DNA of 64,000 bases from Arthrospiribacter ruber (GTDB lineage: Bacteria; Bacteroidota; Bacteroidia; Cytophagales; Cyclobacteriaceae). Made by a program: the position numbers and the translations under genes. Under the pieces are notes generated by a model. The model saw only the letters and a program-made list of their open reading frames with translations, was not told the origin of the DNA and searched no databases. Location: contig NZ_RPHB01000008.1 in assembly GCF_019343195.1 (NCBI RefSeq), forward strand, positions 186,001-250,000. Direction: 5' to 3'. Shown here in pieces: positions 25,346 through 34,137 of the stretch. Within the stretch, counting starts at the first letter, position 1, and every line of letters begins with the position of its first letter.

Positions 25346-26821
25346 TTAAAATTTCCTTGTCCACTCCTTTGGCCATCTTTCTATGACAACTTTTGTTTGG
25401 GTGAAAAACTCTATCCCATGCCTTCCCTGGCCATGTAAGTCCCCAAAAAAACTGTCGTTCCATCCACTGAATGGGAATTGTGCCATCGGAGCTGCGACTC
25501 CGATATTTATTCCTATATTACCGGCATCAGCCTCATTCCTGAATTTTCTTGCACTTGCCCCACTACTTGTGAAAATACAAGCCATGTTGCCATAATTATT
25601 CCCATTGATAAACTCCAAAGCCTGTTCAAGACTGTTCATAGGAAGAAGGCTCATTACAGGACCAAAAATTTCAGTTTTAACCAGATCACCGTTGAGAGGC
25701 AATCCTTCTAAAATCGTAGGATGTAAAAAGTTTCCTGTTTCAAATCCCTTGATGCTACAATTCCGTCCATCAAGTATAACTTCAGCACCTTCCCTTTCCC
25801 CCCGATCAATTAACATTTCAACTCTTGATTTACTTTGAGAGGAAATTACTGGTCCCATATCTACCAACTCATCAAGGCCATAGCCGGTCCTTTTTAATTT
25901 TGCCGCTTCAAAAAGACTTTCTTTAATCGTCCCACTTACATCAGATACTGTTATGATATTGGAGGCAGCTAGACATCTTTGACCGGCACAACCAAAAACA
26001 CTGTCTGCTATGATTTTTGAAGTGACATCCAAATCTGCATCTGGCATGATTACAACAGGATTTTTGGCACCACCCTGAGCTTGGACACGTTTCCCGTATT
26101 TTGCTCCTTGAGAATATATGTATCTCGCAACAGGAGTTGAACCTACAAAGCTGATGGCTTTCACTTTAGGGTGTTCCAGCATAGCGTCTACTGTTTCCTT
26201 ACCACCATGTACAAGACTTACTAGTCCTTTTGGCAACTCAATATCCTCCATTAATTCAAAAACTCTCATCATCGTCAAAGGAACCTTTTCAGAAGGTTTC
26301 AAAACAAAAGAGTTCCCACATGCAATTGCATATGGTAAAAACCAAAATGGAATCATTCCCGGAAAATTAAATGGGGCAATGCAACCACAAACTCCGAGTG
26401 GCTGCCTGATCATAAACTCATCTACCCCTCTGGCAATATTCTCCGAAAACTCACTTTGGATCAGAGTTGGAGTGGCACATGCCGTTTCTACATTTTCAAT
26501 AGCCCTTTGGAGTTCAGCTCGTGATTCATGGATTGTTTTTCCACATTCTAAAGTGATTAGCCTTGAAATTTCTTCACTATTTTCTTCCAAAAGTGTTTTA
26601 AGTTTGTATAGAGGTTGAACCCTTCTCATAACTGGCACATTTCTCCACTCTAAATATGCAGCATGTGCATGATTTACAGCGCTATCCAAATCTTTCGCTG
26701 TATTGGGTCCAATAGGTACTCTTCCCAAGACTTCCTGGGTTGCCGGATTGATTACCGGAGTTGTTTGATCTTCCGAGCTTATGGACCAATTTCCGTTAAT
26801 GTAGTTTTGTAATTTTTCCAT
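25346..26821 (-). CDS. iolA: Methylmalonate-semialdehyde dehydrogenase (acylating)
   Basis: About 491 residues from the ATG at 26821 (MEKLQNYINGNW); a longer frame to 26866 overlaps the symporter gene and is unlikely. It is an aldehyde dehydrogenase of the MmsA/IolA class: QPLGVCGCIAPFNFPGMIP, coenzyme-binding FVGSTPVARY, catalytic Cys in FGCAGQRCLAAS, and EIFGPVMSL. It converts malonate semialdehyde with CoA and NAD+ to acetyl-CoA and CO2, the final step of the pathway. The usual catalytic Glu of hydrolytic ALDHs is replaced (RVQAQGGAKN), as expected for MMSDH. Confidence 0.92.
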   Translation of the reverse strand: MEKLQNYINGNWSISSEDQTTPVINPATQEVLGRVPIGPNTAKDLDSAVNHAHAAYLEWRNVPVMRRVQPLYKLKTLLEENSEEISRLITLECGKTIHESRAELQRAIENVETACATPTLIQSEFSENIARGVDEFMIRQPLGVCGCIAPFNFPGMIPFWFLPYAIACGNSFVLKPSEKVPLTMMRVFELMEDIELPKGLVSLVHGGKETVDAMLEHPKVKAISFVGSTPVARYIYSQGAKYGKRVQAQGGAKNPVVIMPDADLDVTSKIIADSVFGCAGQRCLAASNIITVSDVSGTIKESLFEAAKLKRTGYGLDELVDMGPVISSQSKSRVEMLIDRGEREGAEVILDGRNCSIKGFETGNFLHPTILEGLPLNGDLVKTEIFGPVMSLLPMNSLEQALEFINGNNYGNMACIFTSSGASARKFRNEADAGNIGINIGVAAPMAQFPFSGWNDSFFGDLHGQGRHGIEFFTQTKVVIERWPKEWTRKF

Positions 26822-26837
26822 GATATTGATTAGTGAT

Positions 26838-28421
26838 TTAAATTGTTCCAAAAACGATATATACAACTACAGTTATAATTACAAGTGTTGCCGATACAAG
26901 TCTTGCATAACGCCATCCTTTCACTTGATGGTCACTGTATTTAAAAATGTTGTTGATTTTAGGTTGAGAAGGCCAGAGGTATGATACCAAAACCATAATA
27001 AAACAATTCAGTAAAAACTCTATCCCCCAGATATGGACAAAATGAATATTAACTTCCAGGACAAATGTCATAATTATGTAAAACAGCAGACCAAAAACCA
27101 ATGCTGCTTTGGCAGCCAACGCAGTAGTTTTTTTAAAGAAAAAACCAGCCAGAACAATGGATGCGATAGGAATGAAGAATATCCCATTCAGTTGCTGCAA
27201 GAGCTGAAATAAACCTTCCGGTGCATTAGCTACCAAAGGAGCTGTCAGAATAGAGCTTGTCGCCAGTACTGCCGCAGAAATTTTACCTACTCTTACAAGC
27301 CTTTTATCTGATAATGAGGGGTTTATTATTCTTTTATAAATATCAATACTAAAAATCGTTGAGGCGCTGTTAAGAACACTGTTGAATGTGCTTAAAACTG
27401 CACCCATTATTATTGCAGCAAAAACTCCAGTTAATCCCACGGGCAATACTTTTTTTACCAGTGCAGGATAAACCAAGTCCTGATTATCCATAAAAGCATC
27501 TCCAAAATAATAAAACCCCAAGACTCCTGGAAGGACAATTATGAAAGGCACAAACAACTTTAAGGCTCCTGTTAAAAGTAATCCCTTTTGTGCTTCTTTA
27601 AGGTTTTTTGCTCCCAAGGCTCTTTGTAAAATGGTTTGGTTCATACACCAGAAATATATCTGATTGATAATTAAACCAGTAAATAGTGTTTCAAAAGGCA
27701 ATACTGAATCTTTCGCACCAACTACGTTGAATTTCTCAGGACTGTGCGTAAACACTTTTGCCATTCCTGTTATGGGGTTGCCATTTCCAATCATAAACAA
27801 AGCTATTAAAGGTACTAAAACACCCCCTAGCATTAGCCCGTATCCATTAATTGTGTCAGATACAGCAACAGCTTTTAAGCCTCCAAAAACCGCATAAATT
27901 GACCCTATTAATCCAACGCAAATAACTGTTATCCAAAGACCTTCCTGATGAGTTACATTTAATAATTTTGAAATTTCAAAAAGGCTTTCCAGATTTATGG
28001 CACCAGTAAATAAGACAATTGGTAGCAATGTTACAGCAAAAGAAACCAATAGAAAAAATGCCACTAAAGATCTGGTTCCAACATCAAACCGCTTTTCCAA
28101 ATATTGGGGAATGGTTGTCAACCCCATTTTTAGGTATTTAGGAACAAAATAAATTGCTGCTAAGATTAAAGCTAAAGCAGAAGTAACCTCCCAAGCAATG
28201 ATAATAAAACCGTTTTTATATGAGGATCCATTCATACCTACCAAATGCTCAGTTGAGATATTGGTCATTATCATTGATCCGGCGATAACTACACCTGTAA
28301 GACTTTTTCCTCCAAGAAAATACCCATCTTGGGTACATAGATTTTCTTTCCTGGTTTTTTTCCAGGCGTACCAGGCTACGAAAAGCGTAAAGCCCACAAA
28401 ACTGATTAAAGTCAGTGTCAT
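26838..28421 (-). CDS. Sodium:solute symporter, probable inositol importer
   Basis: A 527-residue SSS (SGLT-like) transporter with about 14 hydrophobic segments. Family signatures are DGYFLGGKSLTG near the N-terminus, SMIMTNISTEHLVGMNG (sodium/substrate helix) and YAVFGGLKAVAVSDTING. Its position inside the iol operon, between iolD and iolA, makes myo-inositol the likely cargo, taken up across the inner membrane after dephosphorylation in the periplasm. Substrate is inferred from context. Confidence 0.9.
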   Translation of the reverse strand: MTLTLISFVGFTLFVAWYAWKKTRKENLCTQDGYFLGGKSLTGVVIAGSMIMTNISTEHLVGMNGSSYKNGFIIIAWEVTSALALILAAIYFVPKYLKMGLTTIPQYLEKRFDVGTRSLVAFFLLVSFAVTLLPIVLFTGAINLESLFEISKLLNVTHQEGLWITVICVGLIGSIYAVFGGLKAVAVSDTINGYGLMLGGVLVPLIALFMIGNGNPITGMAKVFTHSPEKFNVVGAKDSVLPFETLFTGLIINQIYFWCMNQTILQRALGAKNLKEAQKGLLLTGALKLFVPFIIVLPGVLGFYYFGDAFMDNQDLVYPALVKKVLPVGLTGVFAAIIMGAVLSTFNSVLNSASTIFSIDIYKRIINPSLSDKRLVRVGKISAAVLATSSILTAPLVANAPEGLFQLLQQLNGIFFIPIASIVLAGFFFKKTTALAAKAALVFGLLFYIIMTFVLEVNIHFVHIWGIEFLLNCFIMVLVSYLWPSQPKINNIFKYSDHQVKGWRYARLVSATLVIITVVVYIVFGTI

Positions 28422-28468
28422 TTAAGTTGGATTTTTGGGTTATTAAGAATAAGGCGCAGGAAATTAGA

Positions 28469-30334
28469 TCAGATAAAATACCTCTGCTTTTTCTGGTTGT
28501 CTCTCATTTTCTTAAAGGCTTCCTGGACAGCTTTCTGCTCTGAAATTTCAGAAACAGGAACCTCCCACCAAGCATGCCCATAGCCTGCCAACTTTCTTTC
28601 AGGTTTTGTCTCTACATAAATTACAGTGGTCTTTGTATTTTTCTTCGCTTTGTATAAGGCTTTATTAAAACCTAAAATATCTTCAGGAGTCAAAACTTCC
28701 GCTCCAAGACTTCTTGCATTTTCAGCTAAATCAACAGGAAGAATATCACCATCAAGCTGTCCCGACTTTGGGTTCCTATATTGATAGTTTGTTCCAAACC
28801 CCTCAGTTCCCAAAGATTTAGAAAGCCCTCCAATACTGGCATATCCATTATTATTGATTAAGATTATTGTGAGTTTATAACCTTCCTGAATGCTTGTAAC
28901 TATTTCACTGTTCATCATTAGATAGCTACCATCCCCAACCATAATATAAATTTCACGGTCAGGACATGCCATTTTAGCTCCTAATCCTCCAGCAATCTCA
29001 TACCCCATGCATGAGAAACCATATTCCAAATGAAAACCTTTCGGATCTTTAGTCCTCCATAACTTGTGAAGGTCTCCAGGCAAACTACCCGCAGCACACA
29101 AAACTACATCTTCAGGATCAGAGAAGTCGTTCACAGCACCTATAACCTCTGATTGATAAGGTATACCTTCAGAATCCGGAAAATATGCAGATGACACTTT
29201 ATCATCCCAACTCCTGTTAAATGCAGCTATCCTCTCCCTATATGCGCCTTCAGTTGTAAATTCCCCTAATATTTTACCTAAAGCCGAAATTGTTGATTTT
29301 GCATCTCCTTTTAAGGAAAGTGCTCCGTGTTTAAATGCATCAAAGGCTGATATATTGATGTTGATAAACTTCACATTTCGATTTTGAAATGCAGTTTTTG
29401 AGGCTGTTGTAAAATCACTGTATCGCGTTCCGATTCCAATGATCAAGTCAGCTTCTTCACTTATACAATTTGCTCCTTCAGTACCTGTTGCTCCTGTTGC
29501 TCCCAGGTTAAGTGGATGGTTAAAGGGTATGGAACCTTTTCCTGCAAAAGTTTCACCTACGGGGATACCTGATTTTTCAATAAACTTTTCAAGCTCCTGA
29601 GTGGCTTCGCTGTAAATCACTCCCCCTCCTGCTATTATCATAGGCTTCTTTGACTCTTTTATAAGATCTGCAGCTTTATGAAGAAGTTCCAGTTCTGGAA
29701 TAGGCCTTGTTATCAGCCACACTCTTTCATCGAATAAATAACCAGGAAAATCAAAGGATTCGGCTTGTACATCTTGAGGTAAGCAAATTGTTACAGCCCC
29801 TGTTTCTTCCTGAGATATCAACACCCTCATTGCGGCAGGTAAGGAACTAATCAATTGTTCAGGCCGGTTGATTCTGTCCCAATATTTTGAAATGGGTTTA
29901 AAACAATCGTTTACTGAAATATCCTGAGTATTTGAAGATTCTAATTGTTGCAAAACAGGATCAACTTTTCTAGTTGCAAAAATATCGCCCGGCAAAAGCA
30001 AGACTGGCAACCTGTTTATGGTAGCTCCAGCTGCGGCTGTTAACATATTAGTGGCACCAGGACCAATTGAAGATGTACAAGCAAAAGTTGAAAGTCTGTT
30101 TTTCATTTTCGCAAATGCAGCCGCAGTATGAACCATTGCCTGCTCATTTCTAGACTGATAGTACTTAAATTCGGGAGTCTGAAACAATGCCTGTCCCAAC
30201 CCACCTACGTTTCCATGGCCAAAAATGCCAAAACACCCGGCAAAAAAACTTTGGATATGGCCATCTCTCTCAACTTTTTGATGTTGAAGGTATTTAATTA
30301 CCGCCTGGGCAACTGTTAATTTCACACTATTCAT
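28469..30334 (-). CDS. iolD: 3D-(3,5/4)-trihydroxycyclohexane-1,2-dione acylhydrolase
   Basis: A 621-residue thiamine-diphosphate enzyme. It has an N-terminal Pyr domain (HQKVERDGHIQSFFAGCFGI, TSSIGPGATNMLTAAA), a central domain and a PP domain with the ThDP motif VGDGSYLMMNSEIVTS ending in NNNG. The sequence is typical of IolD and distinct from acetolactate synthase. It opens the ring to give 5-deoxy-glucuronate. The symporter gene follows after 47 nt and iolC precedes by 41 nt. Confidence 0.94.
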   Translation of the reverse strand: MNSVKLTVAQAVIKYLQHQKVERDGHIQSFFAGCFGIFGHGNVGGLGQALFQTPEFKYYQSRNEQAMVHTAAAFAKMKNRLSTFACTSSIGPGATNMLTAAAGATINRLPVLLLPGDIFATRKVDPVLQQLESSNTQDISVNDCFKPISKYWDRINRPEQLISSLPAAMRVLISQEETGAVTICLPQDVQAESFDFPGYLFDERVWLITRPIPELELLHKAADLIKESKKPMIIAGGGVIYSEATQELEKFIEKSGIPVGETFAGKGSIPFNHPLNLGATGATGTEGANCISEEADLIIGIGTRYSDFTTASKTAFQNRNVKFININISAFDAFKHGALSLKGDAKSTISALGKILGEFTTEGAYRERIAAFNRSWDDKVSSAYFPDSEGIPYQSEVIGAVNDFSDPEDVVLCAAGSLPGDLHKLWRTKDPKGFHLEYGFSCMGYEIAGGLGAKMACPDREIYIMVGDGSYLMMNSEIVTSIQEGYKLTIILINNNGYASIGGLSKSLGTEGFGTNYQYRNPKSGQLDGDILPVDLAENARSLGAEVLTPEDILGFNKALYKAKKNTKTTVIYVETKPERKLAGYGHAWWEVPVSEISEQKAVQEAFKKMRDNQKKQRYFI

Positions 30335-30375
30335 AAGATTACTATTTTGGGTTTAATCGTTATTTTTGTTAGTGC

Positions 30376-31374
30376 CTAGAAACCGCCGTTCTCTTCAATA
30401 AATTGTAATGATTCTTCTAGCGTAGGCATAAAATTCGCACAACCGGGTTGCAGCACTACCTGAGCTCCACTTGCATTTCCCATTCGACAGGCCTTATACA
30501 AAGTCCAACCATTGAGAAATCCGTAAATAAATCCAGATGCAAAAGCGTCTCCTGCTCCAAGTACATTTAAGGGGACAACAGGAAACCCGGGAACTTCTGT
30601 CACTCTTCCATTGGCTTCATAAATTGACACACCGTTCGATCCTCTTTTAACCAAGAGTATTTCAACCCCTAAAGCTAGAATTTCATTAATTGCTAACTCT
30701 ATATCGCCAGTGATAGTAGGAGCAGAAATCTGTTGGTGTTCAATCGTAACCTGAGAAGGATCTTTTAGCATTGCGGCCAGAATTTCTTCCTCTGTTCCTA
30801 TAGCAATTTTTATTTTAGGTAAAATTGCTCGGATGTTTAACCCAAATGCTCTGACATCATGCCATTGGTCAGCTCTGAAATCAATATCAAGAACTGTTGG
30901 CAAATGATGTTTATTCGCTTGTTCAATCGCAAAAAACACAGTTGACCTGGTGGGCTCAATATTTAGTGCAGTGCCTGAAACCTCAATCAATCTGAATTTT
31001 TCATAAGGTACCCGCATTGCATGATCTATTGTGATTTTTGAATCTGCACAATTGTCTCTGTAATAAACTAAAGGGAATTTATCTGGGGGTTGTATTCCAA
31101 GGATAACAGCACTGCTTCTGGCACCTGGTATAAATGGAATATATTCTGTAATAATTTTTTCATTCTTAAGAAAATTAAGAATAAAGTCACCTACTTTATC
31201 TTGTCCTACACCGGTAAAAAGTGCTGTCTTAAGCCCTAACCTACTACAACCGGTAGCAATATTTAAAGGAGAACCTCCAACAAAGGCATCAAATCCTTTT
31301 ATGTCCACAAAATCAGCCCCAACTTGCTGGCTATAAAGATCTATTGAAGACCTTCCTATTGTTAATACATCCAT
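30376..31374 (-). CDS. iolC: 5-Dehydro-2-deoxygluconokinase
   Basis: A PfkB-family sugar kinase of about 332 residues. The start MDVLTIGRSSID at 31374, one base after the iolB stop, fits the family; an upstream ATG at 31395 adds seven residues. Motifs are GGSPLNIATGCSRLGL near the N-terminus and NVLGAGDAFASGFIYG with the catalytic Asp. IolC phosphorylates 2-deoxy-5-keto-gluconate before aldol cleavage. Single-domain form, without the C-terminal DUF2090 aldolase domain found fused to IolC in some bacteria; the aldolase here is a separate gene (iolJ). Confidence 0.92.
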   Translation of the reverse strand: MDVLTIGRSSIDLYSQQVGADFVDIKGFDAFVGGSPLNIATGCSRLGLKTALFTGVGQDKVGDFILNFLKNEKIITEYIPFIPGARSSAVILGIQPPDKFPLVYYRDNCADSKITIDHAMRVPYEKFRLIEVSGTALNIEPTRSTVFFAIEQANKHHLPTVLDIDFRADQWHDVRAFGLNIRAILPKIKIAIGTEEEILAAMLKDPSQVTIEHQQISAPTITGDIELAINEILALGVEILLVKRGSNGVSIYEANGRVTEVPGFPVVPLNVLGAGDAFASGFIYGFLNGWTLYKACRMGNASGAQVVLQPGCANFMPTLEESLQFIEENGGF

Positions 31375-31375
31375 A

Positions 31376-32266
31376 TTATATCCCATTTTTTCCATTCATT
31401 TTAGCAGTTACCATGGGAATTCTTTCATCCTTCCCTTTCCACGAATCAAAAATCCACTCATGATCCGGATCTGGGGTGTTGGCTAGTGATTGGTCACTAC
31501 CAGTCAAAAAGTTTAAATAGTAAATATTATAACCATGTCCAGCGACCACTGGATGATACCCTTTCGGGACCAAGACTACATCATTATTGCGTGCGACAGC
31601 TATTTCATCAAGGCTTCTATCTTGGGTATATATTTGTTGTATTGCGAAGCCCTGAGGTTTATCTGTTTTATAGAAATAAGTCTCCTCAAGGCGAGCTTCA
31701 AGAAGATTGCCCTCATTATCTACTTTTCGTACATCATGCTTGTGAGCGGGGAAAGAACTCCAATTTCCTGAAGGAGTATACACTTCTACTGTCACTAGCC
31801 GATGGCAATTAGAACCCGGGCCCAGTAAGCTATTTATTTGCCTAGTTGAATTGTCTCCACCTCTTATTTCTATTTCAACCATTTCAGGAGTTTTGAAAAT
31901 TGGAGCAAAATCCAAATCAGTTTCGCACCAACCATAAGCAATATCTAATACGTCTGAGGTAGCCTCCAATTCAAAAGAAGTATGCCTAGGGAGATACAGA
32001 GTATGAGCAATTCCAGAAAACACATCCTTTCTACCATTTAAGGTTTCCCATCTTCCTTTATCTGATATAACTTTAAAGTTCCCTGATAACAGGATTATAG
32101 CATATTCATTATCTCCGGTAAATCCTTTCCATTTTTCTCCCTTTTCCATGAGCCTGGCTTCAAAATTCAGAAACTCCCAATTTCCATCTTCTTTTGTTAC
32201 TCTCTGGTAAACACCTTCTGTCTTTATTGGCTTGGCAAGCAAGGGGTATAAATTATCCTTTTTCAT
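31376..32266 (-). CDS. iolB: 5-Deoxy-glucuronate isomerase
   Basis: About 296 residues from ATG 32266, 4 nt after the iolJ stop; the longer frame to 32296 would overlap iolJ. It is a bicupin of the IolB family: LYLPRHTSFELEATSD, SNCHRLVTVEVYTPSGNWSS, FPAHKHDV (metal-binding His pair), LEETYFYK and GYHPVVAGHGYNIYYLNF. It isomerises 5-deoxy-glucuronate to 2-deoxy-5-keto-gluconate, the IolC substrate. Confidence 0.94.
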   Translation of the reverse strand: MKKDNLYPLLAKPIKTEGVYQRVTKEDGNWEFLNFEARLMEKGEKWKGFTGDNEYAIILLSGNFKVISDKGRWETLNGRKDVFSGIAHTLYLPRHTSFELEATSDVLDIAYGWCETDLDFAPIFKTPEMVEIEIRGGDNSTRQINSLLGPGSNCHRLVTVEVYTPSGNWSSFPAHKHDVRKVDNEGNLLEARLEETYFYKTDKPQGFAIQQIYTQDRSLDEIAVARNNDVVLVPKGYHPVVAGHGYNIYYLNFLTGSDQSLANTPDPDHEWIFDSWKGKDERIPMVTAKMNGKNGI

Positions 32267-32270
32267 GAGT

Positions 32271-33242
32271 TTATTTGTTAAGTGTAATTCCTTCATCTAT
32301 TACTTCAGTAATTCCTTTAGCCATTCCTTCAGATCCCAACATTTTGAACTTCTTCAATAAAAAATCAATCAATTCATTTTTATAGATCTTTCCTGGAATC
32401 AAAGGATCAAAACCATCTGGTTGATTTTGAAAAAAATCTCTATGTACTCTTGTCCACAACACCCTCAAATCAGTGGCAATATTTATTTTACAGACTCCAA
32501 AATTTATGGAGTTTTGTATTTCCTTGTCTGAAACACCTCTTGATCCTGTCTTTAAGGCACCTCCAAAAGAATTTATCTTATCAATTTCTTCGGGATCCAC
32601 TGATGATCCACCGTGCAATACTAAAGGGTACCCTGGTAATAAATCCTGGATTTCTTTTAATATGTCAAACCTAATCCCTTGCTTACCGGAGAATTTGTAA
32701 GCTCCATGACTTGTTCCAACTGCAATGGCTAGGGAATCACAGCTAGTTCGATCTACAAATTCTACCACTTGCTTCGGATTTGTAAACTTTGCAAACTCAT
32801 CTTTGACTTCAATATCATCTTCCACCCCACTTAAAACTCCTAATTCAGCTTCTACAGAAATGCCTTTAGCATGTGCCAATTTGACAATATTGCAGGTCCT
32901 CTTTACATTTTTTTCAAAATCATCATGAGAAGCATCAATCATTACTGAAGTATATTCACCGGAATCAATTGCATGAATTAAGTGTGATTCATATCCATGA
33001 TCTAAATGAAGAGCGTATACAACTTTAGGAAAAATCATTGCTGCAGCTTTTGTCATTGAGACTAAGATGGCTGGATTTGCATAATCCCTTGCAACAGGGG
33101 TAGTTTGGATAATTACAGGTGAATCTGCTTTTTGAGCAGCTTCAAATACTGCTAAAACCTGCTCCATTGTAAATACATTGATTGCAGCAATACCATATTT
33201 TCCGTAGCAATTTTGAAATAATTCTTTGGTTGTGATTTTCAT
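32271..33242 (-). CDS. iolJ: 6-Phospho-5-dehydro-2-deoxygluconate aldolase (class II aldolase)
   Basis: About 323 residues from ATG 33242 (MKITTKELFQNCYG); an upstream ATG at 33272 is less likely. It is a class II fructose-bisphosphate-aldolase-family enzyme with zinc motifs YALHLDHGYES, MIDASHDDFEKN, EAELGVLSG and LHGGSSVD. In this operon it should cleave 2-deoxy-5-keto-gluconate 6-phosphate to DHAP and malonate semialdehyde. Fructose 1,6-bisphosphate activity cannot be excluded. First gene of the inositol operon, 59 nt from a TAATTTTG element and 75 nt from the LacI-type operator. Confidence 0.9.
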   Translation of the reverse strand: MKITTKELFQNCYGKYGIAAINVFTMEQVLAVFEAAQKADSPVIIQTTPVARDYANPAILVSMTKAAAMIFPKVVYALHLDHGYESHLIHAIDSGEYTSVMIDASHDDFEKNVKRTCNIVKLAHAKGISVEAELGVLSGVEDDIEVKDEFAKFTNPKQVVEFVDRTSCDSLAIAVGTSHGAYKFSGKQGIRFDILKEIQDLLPGYPLVLHGGSSVDPEEIDKINSFGGALKTGSRGVSDKEIQNSINFGVCKINIATDLRVLWTRVHRDFFQNQPDGFDPLIPGKIYKNELIDFLLKKFKMLGSEGMAKGITEVIDEGITLNK

Positions 33243-33300
33243 CTTTTTATTCAAATTGATATCACAATACAACAGGAAAAAACTAAGACAAAAAAGGGAA

Positions 33301-33308
33301 CAAAATTA
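33301..33308 (-). promoter_or_regulatory. Candidate -7 element of the inositol operon
   Basis: TAATTTTG on the minus strand matches the Bacteroidota -7 consensus TAnnTTTG, about 59 nt before the iolJ ATG. No clear TTG at -33 was found; the operator occupies that area. Confidence 0.5.
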
Positions 33309-33316
33309 AAATCGAA

Positions 33317-33330
33317 CGCAAAGGTTTGCA
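33317..33330. promoter_or_regulatory. Candidate LacI-family operator of the inositol operon
   Basis: CGCAAAGGTTTGCA matches the site at 22325-22338 except for its first base. It lies 8 nt upstream of the -7 element, where bound repressor would block RNA polymerase. Confidence 0.65.
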
Positions 33331-33387
33331 TTGTTGAAATTAAATTTCATACACATCATATTTGCAAAATATAATTCTCCAAAAAAA

Positions 33388-33744
33388 TTAGAAGGCACTT
33401 CTTATAGTTCGATCAATAGTCACCAAAAAGATCTTTTTATGGCTATTTGAAATGATGCTCTCCAATCGGAAAACAACAATTTCTTTGATTACATTTCGAC
33501 ACAGTTCCATGGCATAGTCTTGATATTGTTGTATCTGCTCCCCATCCAGCTGACGGAGAACAAACCCAAGATTTTCTGAAGTAACCAAAATGATGTTGCA
33601 GACTTTCCACTCCTTTCGCTGGAGCTTTTGATGGCTAATGATGAACCATCTGTCTGCTTGTCCATGCTCTGAGTGCATGGTAGAACGGAATAAATCCTCC
33701 TCAGAAAACTCCTCCTGTTTAAGTCCCTTGAAAAATCTACACCA
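33388..33744 (-). pseudogene. Remnant or small gene of unknown function
   Basis: The frame is open from a stop at 33745 to 33388. Its first possible ATG is at 33678 (96 residues), but the sequence before it (FFKGLKQEEFSEEDLFRST) reads as normal protein, so the gene seems to have lost its 5' end. The remainder includes ADRWFIISHQKLQ and LDGEQIQQYQDYAMELC. I recognise no family. It sits between the iol operon and the SusCD locus with another remnant at 33838-33963. Confidence 0.4.
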
Positions 33745-33837
33745 TCACATCAGACACATGAGCAGAGACAGGCATAACTTGGAAGACATTAGTAAGAAAA
33801 ATAAGCTTTAGCCTACAATTTTAGTTTAAACTAAAAA

Positions 33838-33963
<126 letters not shown>

Positions 33964-34075
33964 CAAAAGCGAGCCTTTGTTGAAATAGCATTTCCAACTA
34001 AGGATTATATTTATTCTTAATCTCTAAGTTTAAAAAATAGTTTGAAAATAACAGAACACGTTCCAATATTAAAAA

Positions 34076-34102
34076 AACCACTGTTTCAGAAAAACAGTGG
34101 TT
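34076..34102 (-). terminator. Rho-independent terminator of the SusCD locus
   Basis: A perfect 11-bp stem AACCACTGTTT / AAACAGTGGTT (34076-34086 and 34092-34102) with a five-base loop is followed on the minus strand by seven T residues. It lies 36 nt beyond the stop of the 828-residue lipoprotein gene and insulates the inositol operon from this locus. Confidence 0.9.
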
Positions 34103-34137
34103 AAATAAATCACCCAATCAAGTAATTTTAATACATT

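Noticed and set aside
31486-31812. 108-residue plus-strand frame antisense to iolB
   Set aside because: It lies wholly within a strongly supported gene on the other strand; shadow frame.
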